DNA of 64,000 nt from Lysobacter sp. (GCA_013141175.1 JABFRN010000001.1:3616001-3680000), one strand, 5' to 3'. Counted from the first letter of the stretch, positions 1 to 9,708 are shown. The notes: generated by a model from the sequence alone, not told the origin. Made by a program: numbers and translations.

Positions 1-411
1 GGCAGCGGCAAGGCGGCATTCTTCGGCGGCCAGACCACCAACCGGCCGAAGAAGTACATCAATGCCGATGCCAACGCGAACGCCGCGCTGTCTTCGCGCC
101 TGCCGTACATCATGGCGGCTTCGCGATTCGCCCACTACATCAAGGTGATCGTGCGCGACAAGGTGGGCGGATTCCTGACCCGGGGCAACGTCGAAACGTT
201 CCTCAACACCTGGATTTCGCAGTATGTGCTGCTCGACGACAACGCATCGCAGGACGTGAAGTCCGCGTTCCCGCTGCGCGAAGCGTCGATCGTCGTGGTG
301 GATGTGCCGGGCGAGCCCGGAGCGTACAAGGCGACCGTGTTCCTCAAGCCGCATTTCCAGCTCGAGGAGCTGACCACGTCGATCCGGCTCGTGGCCGATC
401 TGCCGAAGTAG
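1..411 (+). CDS. tssC: T6SS contractile sheath large subunit TssC (VipB), C-terminal part
   Basis: The reading frame is open from base 1 to a TAG at 409-411 and gives the last 136 residues; the start lies outside the window. TssC pairs with TssB to form the contractile sheath around the Hcp tube in the cytoplasm. The visible part shows the family pattern: SSRLPYIMAASRFAHYIK, then a VRDKVGGF stretch and an N-T-W-I-S-Q-Y-V segment, which form the conserved core of the sheath protein. It is followed 61 bases later by hcp, the usual order. The assignment rests on recognised family motifs and on context. Confidence 0.93.
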   Translation, partial: GSGKAAFFGGQTTNRPKKYINADANANAALSSRLPYIMAASRFAHYIKVIVRDKVGGFLTRGNVETFLNTWISQYVLLDDNASQDVKSAFPLREASIVVVDVPGEPGAYKATVFLKPHFQLEELTTSIRLVADLPK

Positions 412-472
412 GCATTCCGAAGCTTATCCGGCGAGACATCGCCCAATACATCCCATACGAGGAACCAAAGCA

Positions 473-1024
473 ATGGACCTGATCATTTTGCGGCCCGGGA
501 AATCGGACATCATCGGCGAGGACAGTTCGACCTATATCGACAACGACAAATGGCGCGATCCGATCTTCAAGTTCGACAAGTGCCTTGAACTGGTGTCGAT
601 CCACCAGGGCATGAAGCAGCAGATCACCACCGACGTCAGCAACAAGGCCCGCACGTCGGGCCGGCCGGTGATCACCGAGTTCACCTGCGTGAAGTACGTC
701 GATCAGACATCGGTCAAGCTCTACGACTATTGCCTGCGCGCCGAGACGCTGGGGTCGGGCAAGGACGAGCCGACGATGCTGTACATCGCCCGCAACTCCG
801 GCGACCGGACCGGCAACATCATGACCTTCGCGCTGCGCGACGCGATCATCAGCGAGATCCAGTTCCAGTCGCACCCCAACGACATGCCGACCGAGCAGTT
901 CAAGCTCAATTTCACCGAAATCCTGTGGACGTACACGATCCAGGACGTCGACATGTCGACCAAGGGCAGCATCCACAAGGGCTGGAGCGTGATGCACAAC
1001 AAACCGATCGGCAGCTTCACCTGA
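473..1024 (+). CDS. hcp: T6SS inner tube protein Hcp (TssD)
   Basis: The 183-residue protein belongs to the Hcp family, whose hexameric rings stack into the tube that the sheath expels. It shows the usual features: a start of MDLIILRP, an I-x-G-E-S-x-like segment (DIIGEDSS), a K-x-x-D-x-x-S-P-x-L-x-like region replaced here by ARTSGRPVITEF, and a C-terminal ILWTYTIQD strand. It is slightly longer than the common 160-172 residues. A GAGGAA ribosome site sits about 8 bases before the ATG. No toxin extension is present, so this is a structural Hcp. It lies between tssC and tssE. Confidence 0.93.
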   Translation: MDLIILRPGKSDIIGEDSSTYIDNDKWRDPIFKFDKCLELVSIHQGMKQQITTDVSNKARTSGRPVITEFTCVKYVDQTSVKLYDYCLRAETLGSGKDEPTMLYIARNSGDRTGNIMTFALRDAIISEIQFQSHPNDMPTEQFKLNFTEILWTYTIQDVDMSTKGSIHKGWSVMHNKPIGSFT

Positions 1025-1037
1025 TCCGACGTGCGTC

Positions 1038-1068
1038 CGGGCCGTCGACGCCTCGTGTCGGCGGCCCG
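1038..1068 (+). promoter_or_regulatory. strong hairpin between hcp and tssE
   Basis: A 12-bp stem (one G-U pair) with a 7-base loop (GCCTCGT) starts 14 bases after the hcp stop. The outer arms are CGGGCC and GGCCCG. There is no T run, so it is not a classic intrinsic terminator. It may protect the 3' end of the hcp message or reduce transcription into tssE, which would fit the high Hcp level a tube needs. The function is inferred; the hairpin is seen directly. Confidence 0.6.
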
Positions 1069-1100
1069 CCTGCCAGTGCATTGCCCAGTGCGGGGTCTCC

Positions 1101-1478
1101 ATGCAGTTCCTGTTCGAGCGTCTGAGTGTTCTTCCCCGCAACCTGGATGGCCGATCCGAGCCATTCGACCAGGTCGCTGCGGTCATCGCGCAGATCCAGC
1201 GCATCGCATCTACCGCGCGCAGCGTCGGCGATTCGGTCGCAGTCGTGCCGTGGGGAATGCGCTCGGTTCCCACCATGGGTGCGAGCGCGACGCTGCAGAT
1301 CGAGGCGTTCGCGAAGACGCTCGGCGATGCCATCGCGCGCTACGAGCCGCGTTTGAAATCGGTGCAGGTCAGCGTCGAGCGTCACGACGATCCGCTCAGC
1401 CCCTACGGTCTGCTGGTCAGCGCGATCTTTCCCGATGAAGACCAGCCGCGCAATGTGCGCGTCGCTGCGCCGTTCTGA
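1101..1478 (+). CDS. tssE: T6SS baseplate protein TssE (gp25-like)
   Basis: The 125-residue protein is a small gp25-like baseplate wedge component. The C-terminal half has the family signature: IEAFAKTLGDAIARYEPRL followed by a V-x-V strand, then LLVSAIFPDED. It is at the short end of the family, which usually has 130-170 residues. A weak ribosome site (GGGGTC) precedes the ATG. It sits between hcp and tssF, with 20 bases to tssF, which is the expected baseplate order E-F-G. The function is the family's; nothing here suggests a change. Confidence 0.85.
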   Translation: MQFLFERLSVLPRNLDGRSEPFDQVAAVIAQIQRIASTARSVGDSVAVVPWGMRSVPTMGASATLQIEAFAKTLGDAIARYEPRLKSVQVSVERHDDPLSPYGLLVSAIFPDEDQPRNVRVAAPF

Positions 1479-1498
1479 AACCGGGCAGGAGCGCGCGC

Positions 1499-3319
1499 AT
1501 GCATTCCCCGGCGGATCGCCTCAAGGACTTCTATCAGCAGGAGCTGACGGCCCTGTGCGAGGAGGCCAGCGAATTCGCCAACGATTATCCCGAGCAGGCG
1601 AACATGCTCGGACTGCAGCGTGGCCGCTCGTCCGATCCGCAGGTCGATCTGATGATGCAGTCGTTCGCTTATCTGACCGGCCGCCTGCGCCATCAGCTGG
1701 AGATCGACCAGGCCGACCTGCCCAATGCGCTGTTGGGCGATCTGTATCCGCATCTGGAAGCGCCGCTGCCGTCGATGGTGATCGCCGAGATCGGCGTGCA
1801 ACCCGATGGCGTCGCGGTGATCGAGCGCGGGCGCAGCGTGACGGCGACCGTGCCGATCAAGGGCGGCGGCAGCGCCATCTGCCGGTTTCGCACCTGCTGC
1901 CAGACCGTGCTGTATCCGTTGACGGTCACCGAACTGGGCATCGTGTCTCCCGGCGACTATCCGCTGCTCGCCCCCGATCCCGATGTGCGCGGCATCCTGC
2001 GGGTACGCCTGCGCAAGCACGGTCGCGCGTCGCTGGCGCAGATGCAGCCGCGGAATCTGCGGTTGCACCTCAACGCCGAAGCCGGCAGCGCGGCGTATGC
2101 GCTGCAGCACCTGCTCGGCGCGAGTCTGCGCGGTATCGCGGTGGTCGAGGATGCCGGCAACGACCGGGCGCGAGGATCGACACCGCACCTCCTGCCGGCC
2201 GACAGCCTGCGCTGGGTGGGGTTCGAAGACGACGAGGCCGCGTTGCCGTCGCATCCGCAGGCGCATCCGGCGTTCCGGATCCTGCAGGAATACTTCGCGT
2301 TCCCGGAAAAATTCCTGTTCTTCGATATCGCATCGCTGCATTTGAAGACCGCCAGCGATACGGTCGATCTGCTGTTCCTGCTCGATGTGCCGCCGAATCC
2401 CGCGCTGCGGCTGGCGCCGGCGATGCTGGCGACGAACTGCGTTCCGCTGGTCAATCTGTACCAGCAGCGCATCGATCCGCTCAATCTGGACCACTCGCGC
2501 TACGAATACCGGCTCAGCGGAGACGCCTCGCAGCACGACAATTGCGAGATCTACCGGATCGACCGCCTGGATGCGGTGCGCGCAGGCGCCAAGCCTCGGG
2601 TGGTGGTGCCGTATTTCACGATGGACGATTTCCAGCACGTCGAAGGACAGGATTACTTCTACATCACCCGGCGCGAAGCGAGCCAGCGTCCCCGGATCGG
2701 CGGTACCGAACTGTACGTCTCGTTCCTCGATGCGAAATTCATGCTGACCGATCCGGCCGAGGATGTGATCGGCGGCAGTGCGCTGTGCACCAACCGGCGC
2801 ATGCCGGAGCGTCTGCGCGTCGGCGACTTCCTGCAGATCGAAGGCGCCGCGCCGATCGCCGAGATGCGCGTGCTGGGCAAGCCGACCGCGCACCAGACGC
2901 CGCCGATGACCGGCGAGCGGCCGTGGCTGCTGGTGTCGCAGCTCGCGCTGAATCATCTGTCGCTGGCGAACGGCCCGCATGCGCTGGCCGCGCTCAAGGA
3001 CATCCTGCGCCAGCATGTCGGCCCGAGCAGCACGCTGGGGCATCGTGCGATCGACGGCATTCTCCAGATCAAGAGCCGTTCGCTGGTGCGCTGGCAAGGC
3101 CGGCCCGGCGGATACGCGCAGGGTTTCGAGATCGATCTCACGCTTGATCATTCCCGCTTCGAGGAGACCAGCGCGGTGCTGTTCTGCGCCGTCCTGCGCC
3201 AATTCTTCGCCCTGTACGCCGCCGTCAACACGGTGGTGCAGGTGCGCCTGTTCATGCCCAACAACAAAGGAGTCGTCAAGGAATGGCCACCATTGGCAGG
3301 CAACCAACTCCTCCTTTGA
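1499..3319 (+). CDS. tssF: T6SS baseplate protein TssF
   Basis: The 606-residue protein matches TssF (VasA/ImpG), the large baseplate wedge subunit that forms a 2:1 complex with TssG. The N-terminus is diagnostic: LKDFYQQELTALCEEASEFA followed by QVDLMMQSFAYLTGRLRHQLE and PNALLGDLYPHL. The length is typical (about 580-620). The ATG is preceded by CAGGAG at a good distance. The 3' end overlaps the start of tssG by 37 bases, so the two partners are probably made by coupled translation. It acts in the cytoplasmic baseplate. Confidence 0.95.
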   Translation: MHSPADRLKDFYQQELTALCEEASEFANDYPEQANMLGLQRGRSSDPQVDLMMQSFAYLTGRLRHQLEIDQADLPNALLGDLYPHLEAPLPSMVIAEIGVQPDGVAVIERGRSVTATVPIKGGGSAICRFRTCCQTVLYPLTVTELGIVSPGDYPLLAPDPDVRGILRVRLRKHGRASLAQMQPRNLRLHLNAEAGSAAYALQHLLGASLRGIAVVEDAGNDRARGSTPHLLPADSLRWVGFEDDEAALPSHPQAHPAFRILQEYFAFPEKFLFFDIASLHLKTASDTVDLLFLLDVPPNPALRLAPAMLATNCVPLVNLYQQRIDPLNLDHSRYEYRLSGDASQHDNCEIYRIDRLDAVRAGAKPRVVVPYFTMDDFQHVEGQDYFYITRREASQRPRIGGTELYVSFLDAKFMLTDPAEDVIGGSALCTNRRMPERLRVGDFLQIEGAAPIAEMRVLGKPTAHQTPPMTGERPWLLVSQLALNHLSLANGPHALAALKDILRQHVGPSSTLGHRAIDGILQIKSRSLVRWQGRPGGYAQGFEIDLTLDHSRFEETSAVLFCAVLRQFFALYAAVNTVVQVRLFMPNNKGVVKEWPPLAGNQLLL

Positions 3320-4410
3320 ACGGCGCCGCCAATCGGGGTTCGTTGAACCAGGCGATCATCGGGCAGTACGCGCGCTTCAATGTGTTCCAACTGGTGCGCC
3401 TGCTGCAGCAGAAGCCGGGCGCGGATGCGCACGACGCCTGGCCGGTCGGGCTGCGCCTGCGCTTCCGCGCAGACCTGCGCGCGAACTTCACCGGGCACGA
3501 AGTCACCCGGTTGACGCGGGCCAAGGCCATGCCTGCGTTCCGTCACGAAGCGCGGGTCGGGCACAGGATGCCCGCACGCATCGAACTGCGCACGCCGAAT
3601 TACTGCGTGGCCAGCGAATTGGGCCCGCTGCCGGAGCCGTTCCTGGAATGGGTGCGCGATCAGGAACGGGCCGGTGCCCATGCCATGGCGGCATTCCTCG
3701 ATGCGTTCAACCAGCGCGTGCACGTATTGCGACACGAACTGAAGCGACGCTCGCTGCGGGCGCTCGACCCCGCGCAGCCCGAGCGGACGCGCTATGCCGG
3801 GCAACTGGCCGCGCTGATGGGCGTGGCTTTGCCGATGCAGCAGGCGCAGATCCCGCTGCCGATGCGCGCCTGGCTGGGCCTGGCGGGCGTATTGGTCAAC
3901 ACCCGCAGAAGCGCGACGGTGGTGGCCCAGGTGCTGACGGCTTACCTCGGCGTGCCGTGCCGGCTGCAGACGATGGTGGGGCGCTGGCGCGACATCGAAC
4001 CGAACGACCGCATCGCATTGGGACGCCAACGCCATGCGCTGGGACAGCAGAGCCTGCTGGGCAGCCATACCTGGGATGCGCACGCATCGGTGCGCCTGCA
4101 CGTGGCGTGCATGCCTTACGACGCCGCCTGCGCACTGTTGCCGCTGCGCCCGATGCGCATCGGCGACGCGCAGCCGGACGCCGCGCATGAGGGCCTGGTC
4201 GCGCTGGTCCGGATGCTGCTGGATCGTCGCTTCGATTGCGATGTCGAATTGACGCTGGATTCGACCACCGTACCGCCCTCGCGCATGCAGTTGCCCTGGC
4301 GCGGCGGCGGTCTCGGCCTGCGGCTGGGGCAGACCGCCTGGCTCGGACGGCACACCGGGCGGCGCGTGCGCTTCACGATCGATGCCTTCGATGCGGGAGC
4401 CGCCGCATGA
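3283..4410 (+). CDS. tssG: T6SS baseplate protein TssG
   Basis: The 375-residue protein is TssG (VasB/ImpH), the partner of TssF in the baseplate wedge. Visible motifs are the FNVFQLVRLLQ segment near residue 27 and a GLVPLS-like LGPLPEPFLEWV segment around residue 115. Its start lies inside tssF, with AAGGAG about 9 bases upstream of the ATG. The stop codon overlaps the vgrG start as ATGA. Typical TssG proteins have 330-370 residues. The usual N-terminal GxxxP pattern is weak, but position and length leave little doubt. Confidence 0.92.
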   Translation: MATIGRQPTPPLNGAANRGSLNQAIIGQYARFNVFQLVRLLQQKPGADAHDAWPVGLRLRFRADLRANFTGHEVTRLTRAKAMPAFRHEARVGHRMPARIELRTPNYCVASELGPLPEPFLEWVRDQERAGAHAMAAFLDAFNQRVHVLRHELKRRSLRALDPAQPERTRYAGQLAALMGVALPMQQAQIPLPMRAWLGLAGVLVNTRRSATVVAQVLTAYLGVPCRLQTMVGRWRDIEPNDRIALGRQRHALGQQSLLGSHTWDAHASVRLHVACMPYDAACALLPLRPMRIGDAQPDAAHEGLVALVRMLLDRRFDCDVELTLDSTTVPPSRMQLPWRGGGLGLRLGQTAWLGRHTGRRVRFTIDAFDAGAAA

Positions 4411-7040
4411 ATCTGCCCCTGGATCCGATCGATGGCACCGCAGTGCAACTGGTCGAGCAGCCGCAACTGTTCCAGGGCTGTCGCATCGATATGCCGGGCG
4501 GCAAGGTGCTGGGCGACAGCGCCCTGCGCCTGGTCCAGTTCCAGGGCCAGGAGAGCGTTTCGGATCTGTTCGAATACCAGCTCGAACTGCATGGCGACAC
4601 CATCGCGGCGGGAGGCGGCGAATCGCTGGTGTTTTCGCAGCTCATCGGCCGACCGATCACCGTGGGTATCGGCAACACCGCGTTCGAGGATCGCAGCGCG
4701 GGTCAGCAGGCGCTGTCGTTGGCGCTGGGCGGCGGCGACGGGGGCGAGTTCTCGCTGTTCAACGGCATCGTCGCGTCCTTCGCGATCGAGATTCCCGGGG
4801 TCTACCGGGTGACGATGCGGCCGGCCGCGTGGCGGATGGGGCTCACCAACCGCTATCGCATCTTCGGCCAGAAAAGCGTGCGCGAAGTGCTGGAGCAGTT
4901 GTGCCGCGAGCATCGCGTGGAAGCGTCCTTCGACGGCCTGACCGGTAGCGCCAACATCGCGTCCACGCGCATGCAGGACTGGCTGCAGGCGGGCGAGACC
5001 GATCTGGAATTCATGCGCCGGCTGATGGGCAAGGCGCATGTGTTCTATTACTTCACGCACAGTGCGGGCCGGCACGTGATGGTGTTCGACAACCAGCCGG
5101 CGTATCCGCCCGCGCTGAGCGGCGACAGACCGCTGCGCTACACCTCCACCGGCATGGACGAGCTGGGCATGCACCAGTGGGATACGGTGTCGCAGTACAG
5201 CTATCAGCAATCGCTGGGCATCAGCGGCGTGGACGGCGTGTTCACCCTGCAGAGCGAAGCCTGGGACGTGCAGCAGCCGGTGCATCCGTTGGCCAGCTTC
5301 AGCAGTTTCCGCGCCAACAGCCGCCCCGACACGGGCGATCTGCCGTTCACGCAGTACAAGATCGTGCAGTACGGTTTCAGCGACAACGAGGTGCGCGATT
5401 TCGCGCAGTCCACCGAGTTGGCGATGCATACCGCGAATGTGCAATTCAGCGGGGCAAGCCGCTGCTCCGCGTTCCGGGTCGGGCACAGCTTCCGCATGCA
5501 GCCCACGCCGTCCGACTACAGCGGGTCCGAAGTGCGTCCGGAACTGAAGGACGTCGAGTTCGTGCTGACCCACGTGCAGCACAGTTCGAGTCTGGATGGC
5601 GATTACAGCAACCAGTTCTCCGCGACCTTGGCGAGCGGACTGGTGTCGATGGTCGGCATCCAGGACACCCAGCAGGGCATGGTGCTGGCGCATGTGACCA
5701 CGCCCGGCGGCAGCGATGTGGTGAAGGACTGGCCGTACTACGTGCCGGATGATTTCAGCCTCGGGCGCCAGCTGTTGCAGGACAGCCAGGGCGTGCACCG
5801 CAAGCTCAACGCGAAAGGCGTGTACGTGCGTTTTTCCTGCGACGGCCCGGATGCGCCGCCGGTGTGGGTGAAGCTCGCCTCGCACATGCAGACCATTCCC
5901 GAAGTGGGCTGCAGCGTGTGGGTATCGCGCGCCAACGACGAGTCCGAGCTGCCGGAAATCCAGAACATGGTCCAGGCCGACGGCAGCAAGACCATCACCG
6001 ATTCGACCTGGACCGCGCATACCCAGGTCGGCAACAGCTATTCCACCAGCTTCGGCGACAGCCGCAGCGTCCGCTTCGGCCAGCCGTGGAGTCGCGGCGA
6101 CGTCAGCAAGGCGGTGACGCTGGTGGAGGACGCGTACGCTACCGGGCAGTTCCGCGATGCGTCGTATTCGCGCGGCGGCAACTACGGCTATTCCACCTCG
6201 GAGACCGCCGAAAAAGGCGTGTTGAACGAATCCTGGTCGTACGGTTCGAGCTACAGCTACTCGTGGAGCCTGGAACAGAAGAGTTTCAGCGCCGCCGGCA
6301 GCAGCCATCATCAATCGGTGGTCGGCAAGAGCGATCCCGCGCAGGTACAGCCCGAAGCGCCCGATGCCGACACCCTGGCGGCGGTGCAGTCCTCGCGTTC
6401 GGTGGTGTGGGGCAACACCTATTCCAGGAGCGACAGCCACGGCGATACCAAATCGGTGGTGACCTACGAAGGCGATGTCGAGAACGACAGCACCCACACC
6501 GGCGATGTGCTTTCCAACACCACGATCAGCGGCGCCACGACCAACAACAGCACCCATCACGGCAAGGTCAGCAGCAAGAGCGACATCTTCGCGGATTCGG
6601 AAAACGTCTCCACCATCACCGGCACCAGCACCAACCGCAGCACCCACAACATCGTCCACAACGTCACCACGGTCGCTGCGCAGAGCAGCTCCAGCGCGAT
6701 CGGCGCGACCAACAGCAACGACGTGGTCGGCGTGAGCAATTCCAACTCGGCGACCCTCGCCAGCAACCGCAATTCGCTGGTCGGCGCGAACATCGATCTG
6801 AGTCTGCAGGGCACCGGCAACGCGGTGTCGATCACCGGCATGGAAAACCGCATGTCCATGACCGGGATGAACAATACGCTCAGCGTCACCGGAGAATCCA
6901 ACACCCTCAGCGTGACGGGTTCCAGCACCACCATCGAAGTGGCCGGTCCGGGCGTGCACGTCTCGGTGAAGTCCGACCAGGCCAGCATCGACCTCAACGG
7001 GCCGGTGATGCAGATCCCCGTGATCATCCTGGTGCTGTGA
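4407..7040 (+). CDS. vgrG: T6SS spike protein VgrG (TssI) with long S/T/N-rich C-terminus
   Basis: The 877-residue protein forms the trimeric spike that caps the Hcp tube. The N-terminal gp27-like part (to about residue 400) includes TDLEFMRRLMGKAHVFYYF, typical of VgrG. The OB-fold gp5 part follows at about 420-525. From about 540 to 870 the chain is rich in Ser, Thr, Asn and Gly, with short alternating strands (DSTHTGDVLSNTTISGATTN and similar) that suggest a long beta-helix needle. It ends in a hydrophobic MQIPVIILVL. No enzymatic effector domain is visible. The start at 4407 overlaps the tssG stop. A longer frame opening at 4236 exists but lies inside tssG and lacks a ribosome site. Confidence 0.93.
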   Translation: MNLPLDPIDGTAVQLVEQPQLFQGCRIDMPGGKVLGDSALRLVQFQGQESVSDLFEYQLELHGDTIAAGGGESLVFSQLIGRPITVGIGNTAFEDRSAGQQALSLALGGGDGGEFSLFNGIVASFAIEIPGVYRVTMRPAAWRMGLTNRYRIFGQKSVREVLEQLCREHRVEASFDGLTGSANIASTRMQDWLQAGETDLEFMRRLMGKAHVFYYFTHSAGRHVMVFDNQPAYPPALSGDRPLRYTSTGMDELGMHQWDTVSQYSYQQSLGISGVDGVFTLQSEAWDVQQPVHPLASFSSFRANSRPDTGDLPFTQYKIVQYGFSDNEVRDFAQSTELAMHTANVQFSGASRCSAFRVGHSFRMQPTPSDYSGSEVRPELKDVEFVLTHVQHSSSLDGDYSNQFSATLASGLVSMVGIQDTQQGMVLAHVTTPGGSDVVKDWPYYVPDDFSLGRQLLQDSQGVHRKLNAKGVYVRFSCDGPDAPPVWVKLASHMQTIPEVGCSVWVSRANDESELPEIQNMVQADGSKTITDSTWTAHTQVGNSYSTSFGDSRSVRFGQPWSRGDVSKAVTLVEDAYATGQFRDASYSRGGNYGYSTSETAEKGVLNESWSYGSSYSYSWSLEQKSFSAAGSSHHQSVVGKSDPAQVQPEAPDADTLAAVQSSRSVVWGNTYSRSDSHGDTKSVVTYEGDVENDSTHTGDVLSNTTISGATTNNSTHHGKVSSKSDIFADSENVSTITGTSTNRSTHNIVHNVTTVAAQSSSSAIGATNSNDVVGVSNSNSATLASNRNSLVGANIDLSLQGTGNAVSITGMENRMSMTGMNNTLSVTGESNTLSVTGSSTTIEVAGPGVHVSVKSDQASIDLNGPVMQIPVIILVL

Positions 7041-7056
7041 CGATGAAGCTTACCCG

Positions 7057-9708
7057 ATGAAAATCATCAAACCGCTCACGCTGGGCATCCTGCACCAGCC
7101 CTATCGTTTCCAGGGCCGGCACCGGCTGTCGATCGCAGCGCTGGGGTTCTTCGCGCTGGGCCGCAGCGACGAGCGCTTCCTGGTCGACAACCTGCAGTGG
7201 CCGAAGGTACTGCCGCAGCTGCCGGCGGGCCTGCCGCTGGATCACGTGCTGCCCAAGGCGCATGCCGAAGTCATGCTCTGCGGCGCGGCGCATGCGCCGA
7301 AGCCGGTCGAATCGATGCAGGTGCGGCTGCAGTGCGGGCCGGTGGACAAGCGGCTGCGGGTGATCGGCGACCGGCGCTGGGACCGCACCTGGACGCGCTC
7401 GATCTGCGTGCATGTGCCCACGCCGTTCACGACCATGCCGCTCACGCTGGATCGCGCCTACGGTGGTGCCGATCACGACAATCCGCTGGGCTGCGGGCAT
7501 CTGCCGCCGCTGTCGTGGCTGCAGGCGCAGGCCGGCAGGATGCCCAATGTCGAATACGCCGACCGGCCGGTGACGCCGGGCCGGAGCGATCAGCCGTACG
7601 CGGGTTTCGCGCCGCAGTCGCTTGCGCACGCCGAGCGCAAGCGGATCGCCAGCGGCACCTACGACCAGCGCTGGCTGAGCGAGGATTTTCCGGGGCTGCC
7701 GCGCGATTTCGATTTCTCGCTGTACAACCTGTCGCCGATCGATCAGCAGTTCCACGGCCGTTTCGCCGGTGGCGAAGCGTATCGACTGGAAGGGCTGCAT
7801 CCCATCGAACCGGTGCTGGCCGGCAGCCTGCCGGCGATGCGGGCGCGGGCGTTCGTGCTCATGCAAGGGCAGGGTGCCGACGCTGCGCAGGACATCGCGC
7901 TGCAGTGCGACACGGTGTGGTTCTTCCCGGAAATAGCGGTGGGCCTGATGGTGTATCGCGGCGAAGCGCCGGTCGACGACAGCGATGCGCTCGACCTCGA
8001 CACGCTGATGGTGGCCTACGATCCTGCGGCGCACCCGCGCGGCACGGCGCACTATCGCGAGGTCATGGCCCTGCGCCGCGACCCGAAGACCGCAGCAATG
8101 CACGCCTTCAACGAATCCCAGCTGGCGCCCGAACGCAGTCCGCAGCGGCAGGCCGAACGCGATGCGATGCGCGCGCGGCAGGCGCAGGCAGCGCAGGCGC
8201 ATCGCCAGGCGCTGCTGGACGAAACGATGGACGAGTTCTGGCAGCGCAGCGGCATGGCCAAACCGAAGGATGACCAGGCTGCGCAGGCGCCCGCACCGCT
8301 GTTGCCGGCGGTGTCGGTGCATGCGATCGAAGAGGGCGATTTCGATCTGGCCGAACTCTTCGCCCGTGCACAGGTGCTGGCGGATGAAGCGCGTCGCGAT
8401 GGCGAAGCCAAGCTCGCCGCACTGTCGGCGCAATTGCCCGTCGCGCCGCCGACGAAAGAGAACACCATTGCGGAGCAGATCGATGCCGCATTGGCCCGCG
8501 CGGCCAAACCCGCGTACGACCTGCTGACGCCCGCGCAGCAGGCCCCTTTGCCGTCCGAACTGGCGCACGCGCTGGCGCTCGCCGAACAGGCAGCCCCCGG
8601 CGCGGTGGATCCCGTGCAGTTGGTCGAGACGCGCGCAGCGTTGGCCCGCGTACCGGCGCTGCAGCGCGCGGCGCGCGCAGCGGCGCCGCTGCCGACGACC
8701 TTGCAGGCAGCGCTGCCCGATCCCGTCGCGCAGGCGCTCGGTGCGCAACTGCTTGCGATGCATCGCGCCGGCGAATCGCTGGCGGGGCGCGATTTCGCCG
8801 GTGCATGGCTGCGCGGCGCCGATCTGCGCGGCGCCGATCTGCGCGAGGTGCAGTTGGAGCGCGCGGATCTGAGCGGCGCCTGCCTGGCCGATGCGTATCT
8901 GTCGGCGGCTGCACTCACGGCCGCATGTCTGGACCATGCCGATCTGTCCGGTTGCCGTTTGCAGGGCGCCAATCTCTGCGGCAGTTCCGCGCGCGGCGCT
9001 TCGCTCGTGCGCGCCAATCTCACTGGTGCCCGTGCCTTCGATGCGTGCTGGCCCGCGGCCGACCTGCGCGGCGCGCAGCTCGACGATGCGCTGCTGATGC
9101 GCATCGATCTGAGCGATGCGCAGCTCGACGACACCCATCTGACGCGCACGGTGCTGATGCAGGCCAAGGCGCCGCGCAGCCGCTGGGTGGGCACGCGCTG
9201 GAGTATGTGCGTCGCGCCTTCCGTGGATTTCGGTCGCGCCTGCTTCGACGGCGCCACGCTCAGCCGCAGCGTGCTGATGGATGCGTCGATGGCCGGCAGC
9301 TCGTGGCAGGGCGCGACCCTCGATACGGTCTATGCCGGCGGCAAATCCGACTGGCGCGACAGTCGTCTGTCGCTGCTGCGCGCCAACAAATGCGGCTGGC
9401 GCGACAGCGCCTTGAACGGTGCGTGTCTCGATGGTGCGGTGCTCGCCAGCTGCGATTTCGGCGGGGCCGATCTCAGCGACGCCAGCCTGCGCGGCGCGCA
9501 GTTGCATCGCTCGCTGTTCATGCGCACGACCCTGCGCGGGATCGACGCGGCGAACGCCAGTTTCTTCCAGGCGCTGTGCCGCAAGGCCGATTTCACCGAC
9601 GCCGGGTTGGAAGGCGCGGTGCTGGTGCAGGCCGACATGAGCGAAGCGGCGATGCAGGGCGCACGCATGGCCGGCGCACGCGTGGACCAACCGGCGAGGT
9701 TGTCATGA
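7057..9708 (+). CDS. DUF2169 domain plus pentapeptide-repeat protein (T6SS spike adaptor)
   Basis: The 883-residue protein has two parts. Residues 1-330 look like DUF2169, beginning TLGILHQPYRFQGRHRLSIA and including a PFTTMPLTLDRAYGGADHDNP segment. An Ala/Gln-rich, probably coiled linker runs to about residue 570. From there to the end come pentapeptide repeats of the A(D/N)LxG type (WLRGADLRGADLREVQL), which form a right-handed quadrilateral beta-helix. DUF2169 proteins are known next to vgrG and PAAR genes and act in loading spike tips or effectors. It starts 16 bases after vgrG and overlaps the next gene by 4 bases. Confidence 0.85.
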   Translation: MKIIKPLTLGILHQPYRFQGRHRLSIAALGFFALGRSDERFLVDNLQWPKVLPQLPAGLPLDHVLPKAHAEVMLCGAAHAPKPVESMQVRLQCGPVDKRLRVIGDRRWDRTWTRSICVHVPTPFTTMPLTLDRAYGGADHDNPLGCGHLPPLSWLQAQAGRMPNVEYADRPVTPGRSDQPYAGFAPQSLAHAERKRIASGTYDQRWLSEDFPGLPRDFDFSLYNLSPIDQQFHGRFAGGEAYRLEGLHPIEPVLAGSLPAMRARAFVLMQGQGADAAQDIALQCDTVWFFPEIAVGLMVYRGEAPVDDSDALDLDTLMVAYDPAAHPRGTAHYREVMALRRDPKTAAMHAFNESQLAPERSPQRQAERDAMRARQAQAAQAHRQALLDETMDEFWQRSGMAKPKDDQAAQAPAPLLPAVSVHAIEEGDFDLAELFARAQVLADEARRDGEAKLAALSAQLPVAPPTKENTIAEQIDAALARAAKPAYDLLTPAQQAPLPSELAHALALAEQAAPGAVDPVQLVETRAALARVPALQRAARAAAPLPTTLQAALPDPVAQALGAQLLAMHRAGESLAGRDFAGAWLRGADLRGADLREVQLERADLSGACLADAYLSAAALTAACLDHADLSGCRLQGANLCGSSARGASLVRANLTGARAFDACWPAADLRGAQLDDALLMRIDLSDAQLDDTHLTRTVLMQAKAPRSRWVGTRWSMCVAPSVDFGRACFDGATLSRSVLMDASMAGSSWQGATLDTVYAGGKSDWRDSRLSLLRANKCGWRDSALNGACLDGAVLASCDFGGADLSDASLRGAQLHRSLFMRTTLRGIDAANASFFQALCRKADFTDAGLEGAVLVQADMSEAAMQGARMAGARVDQPARLS

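Noticed and set aside
4116-6959. Long open frame on the reverse strand opposite vgrG
   Set aside because: It is a shadow: the product is rich in His, Arg, Ala and Gly, shows no family motif, and lies opposite a well-supported gene in GC-rich DNA.
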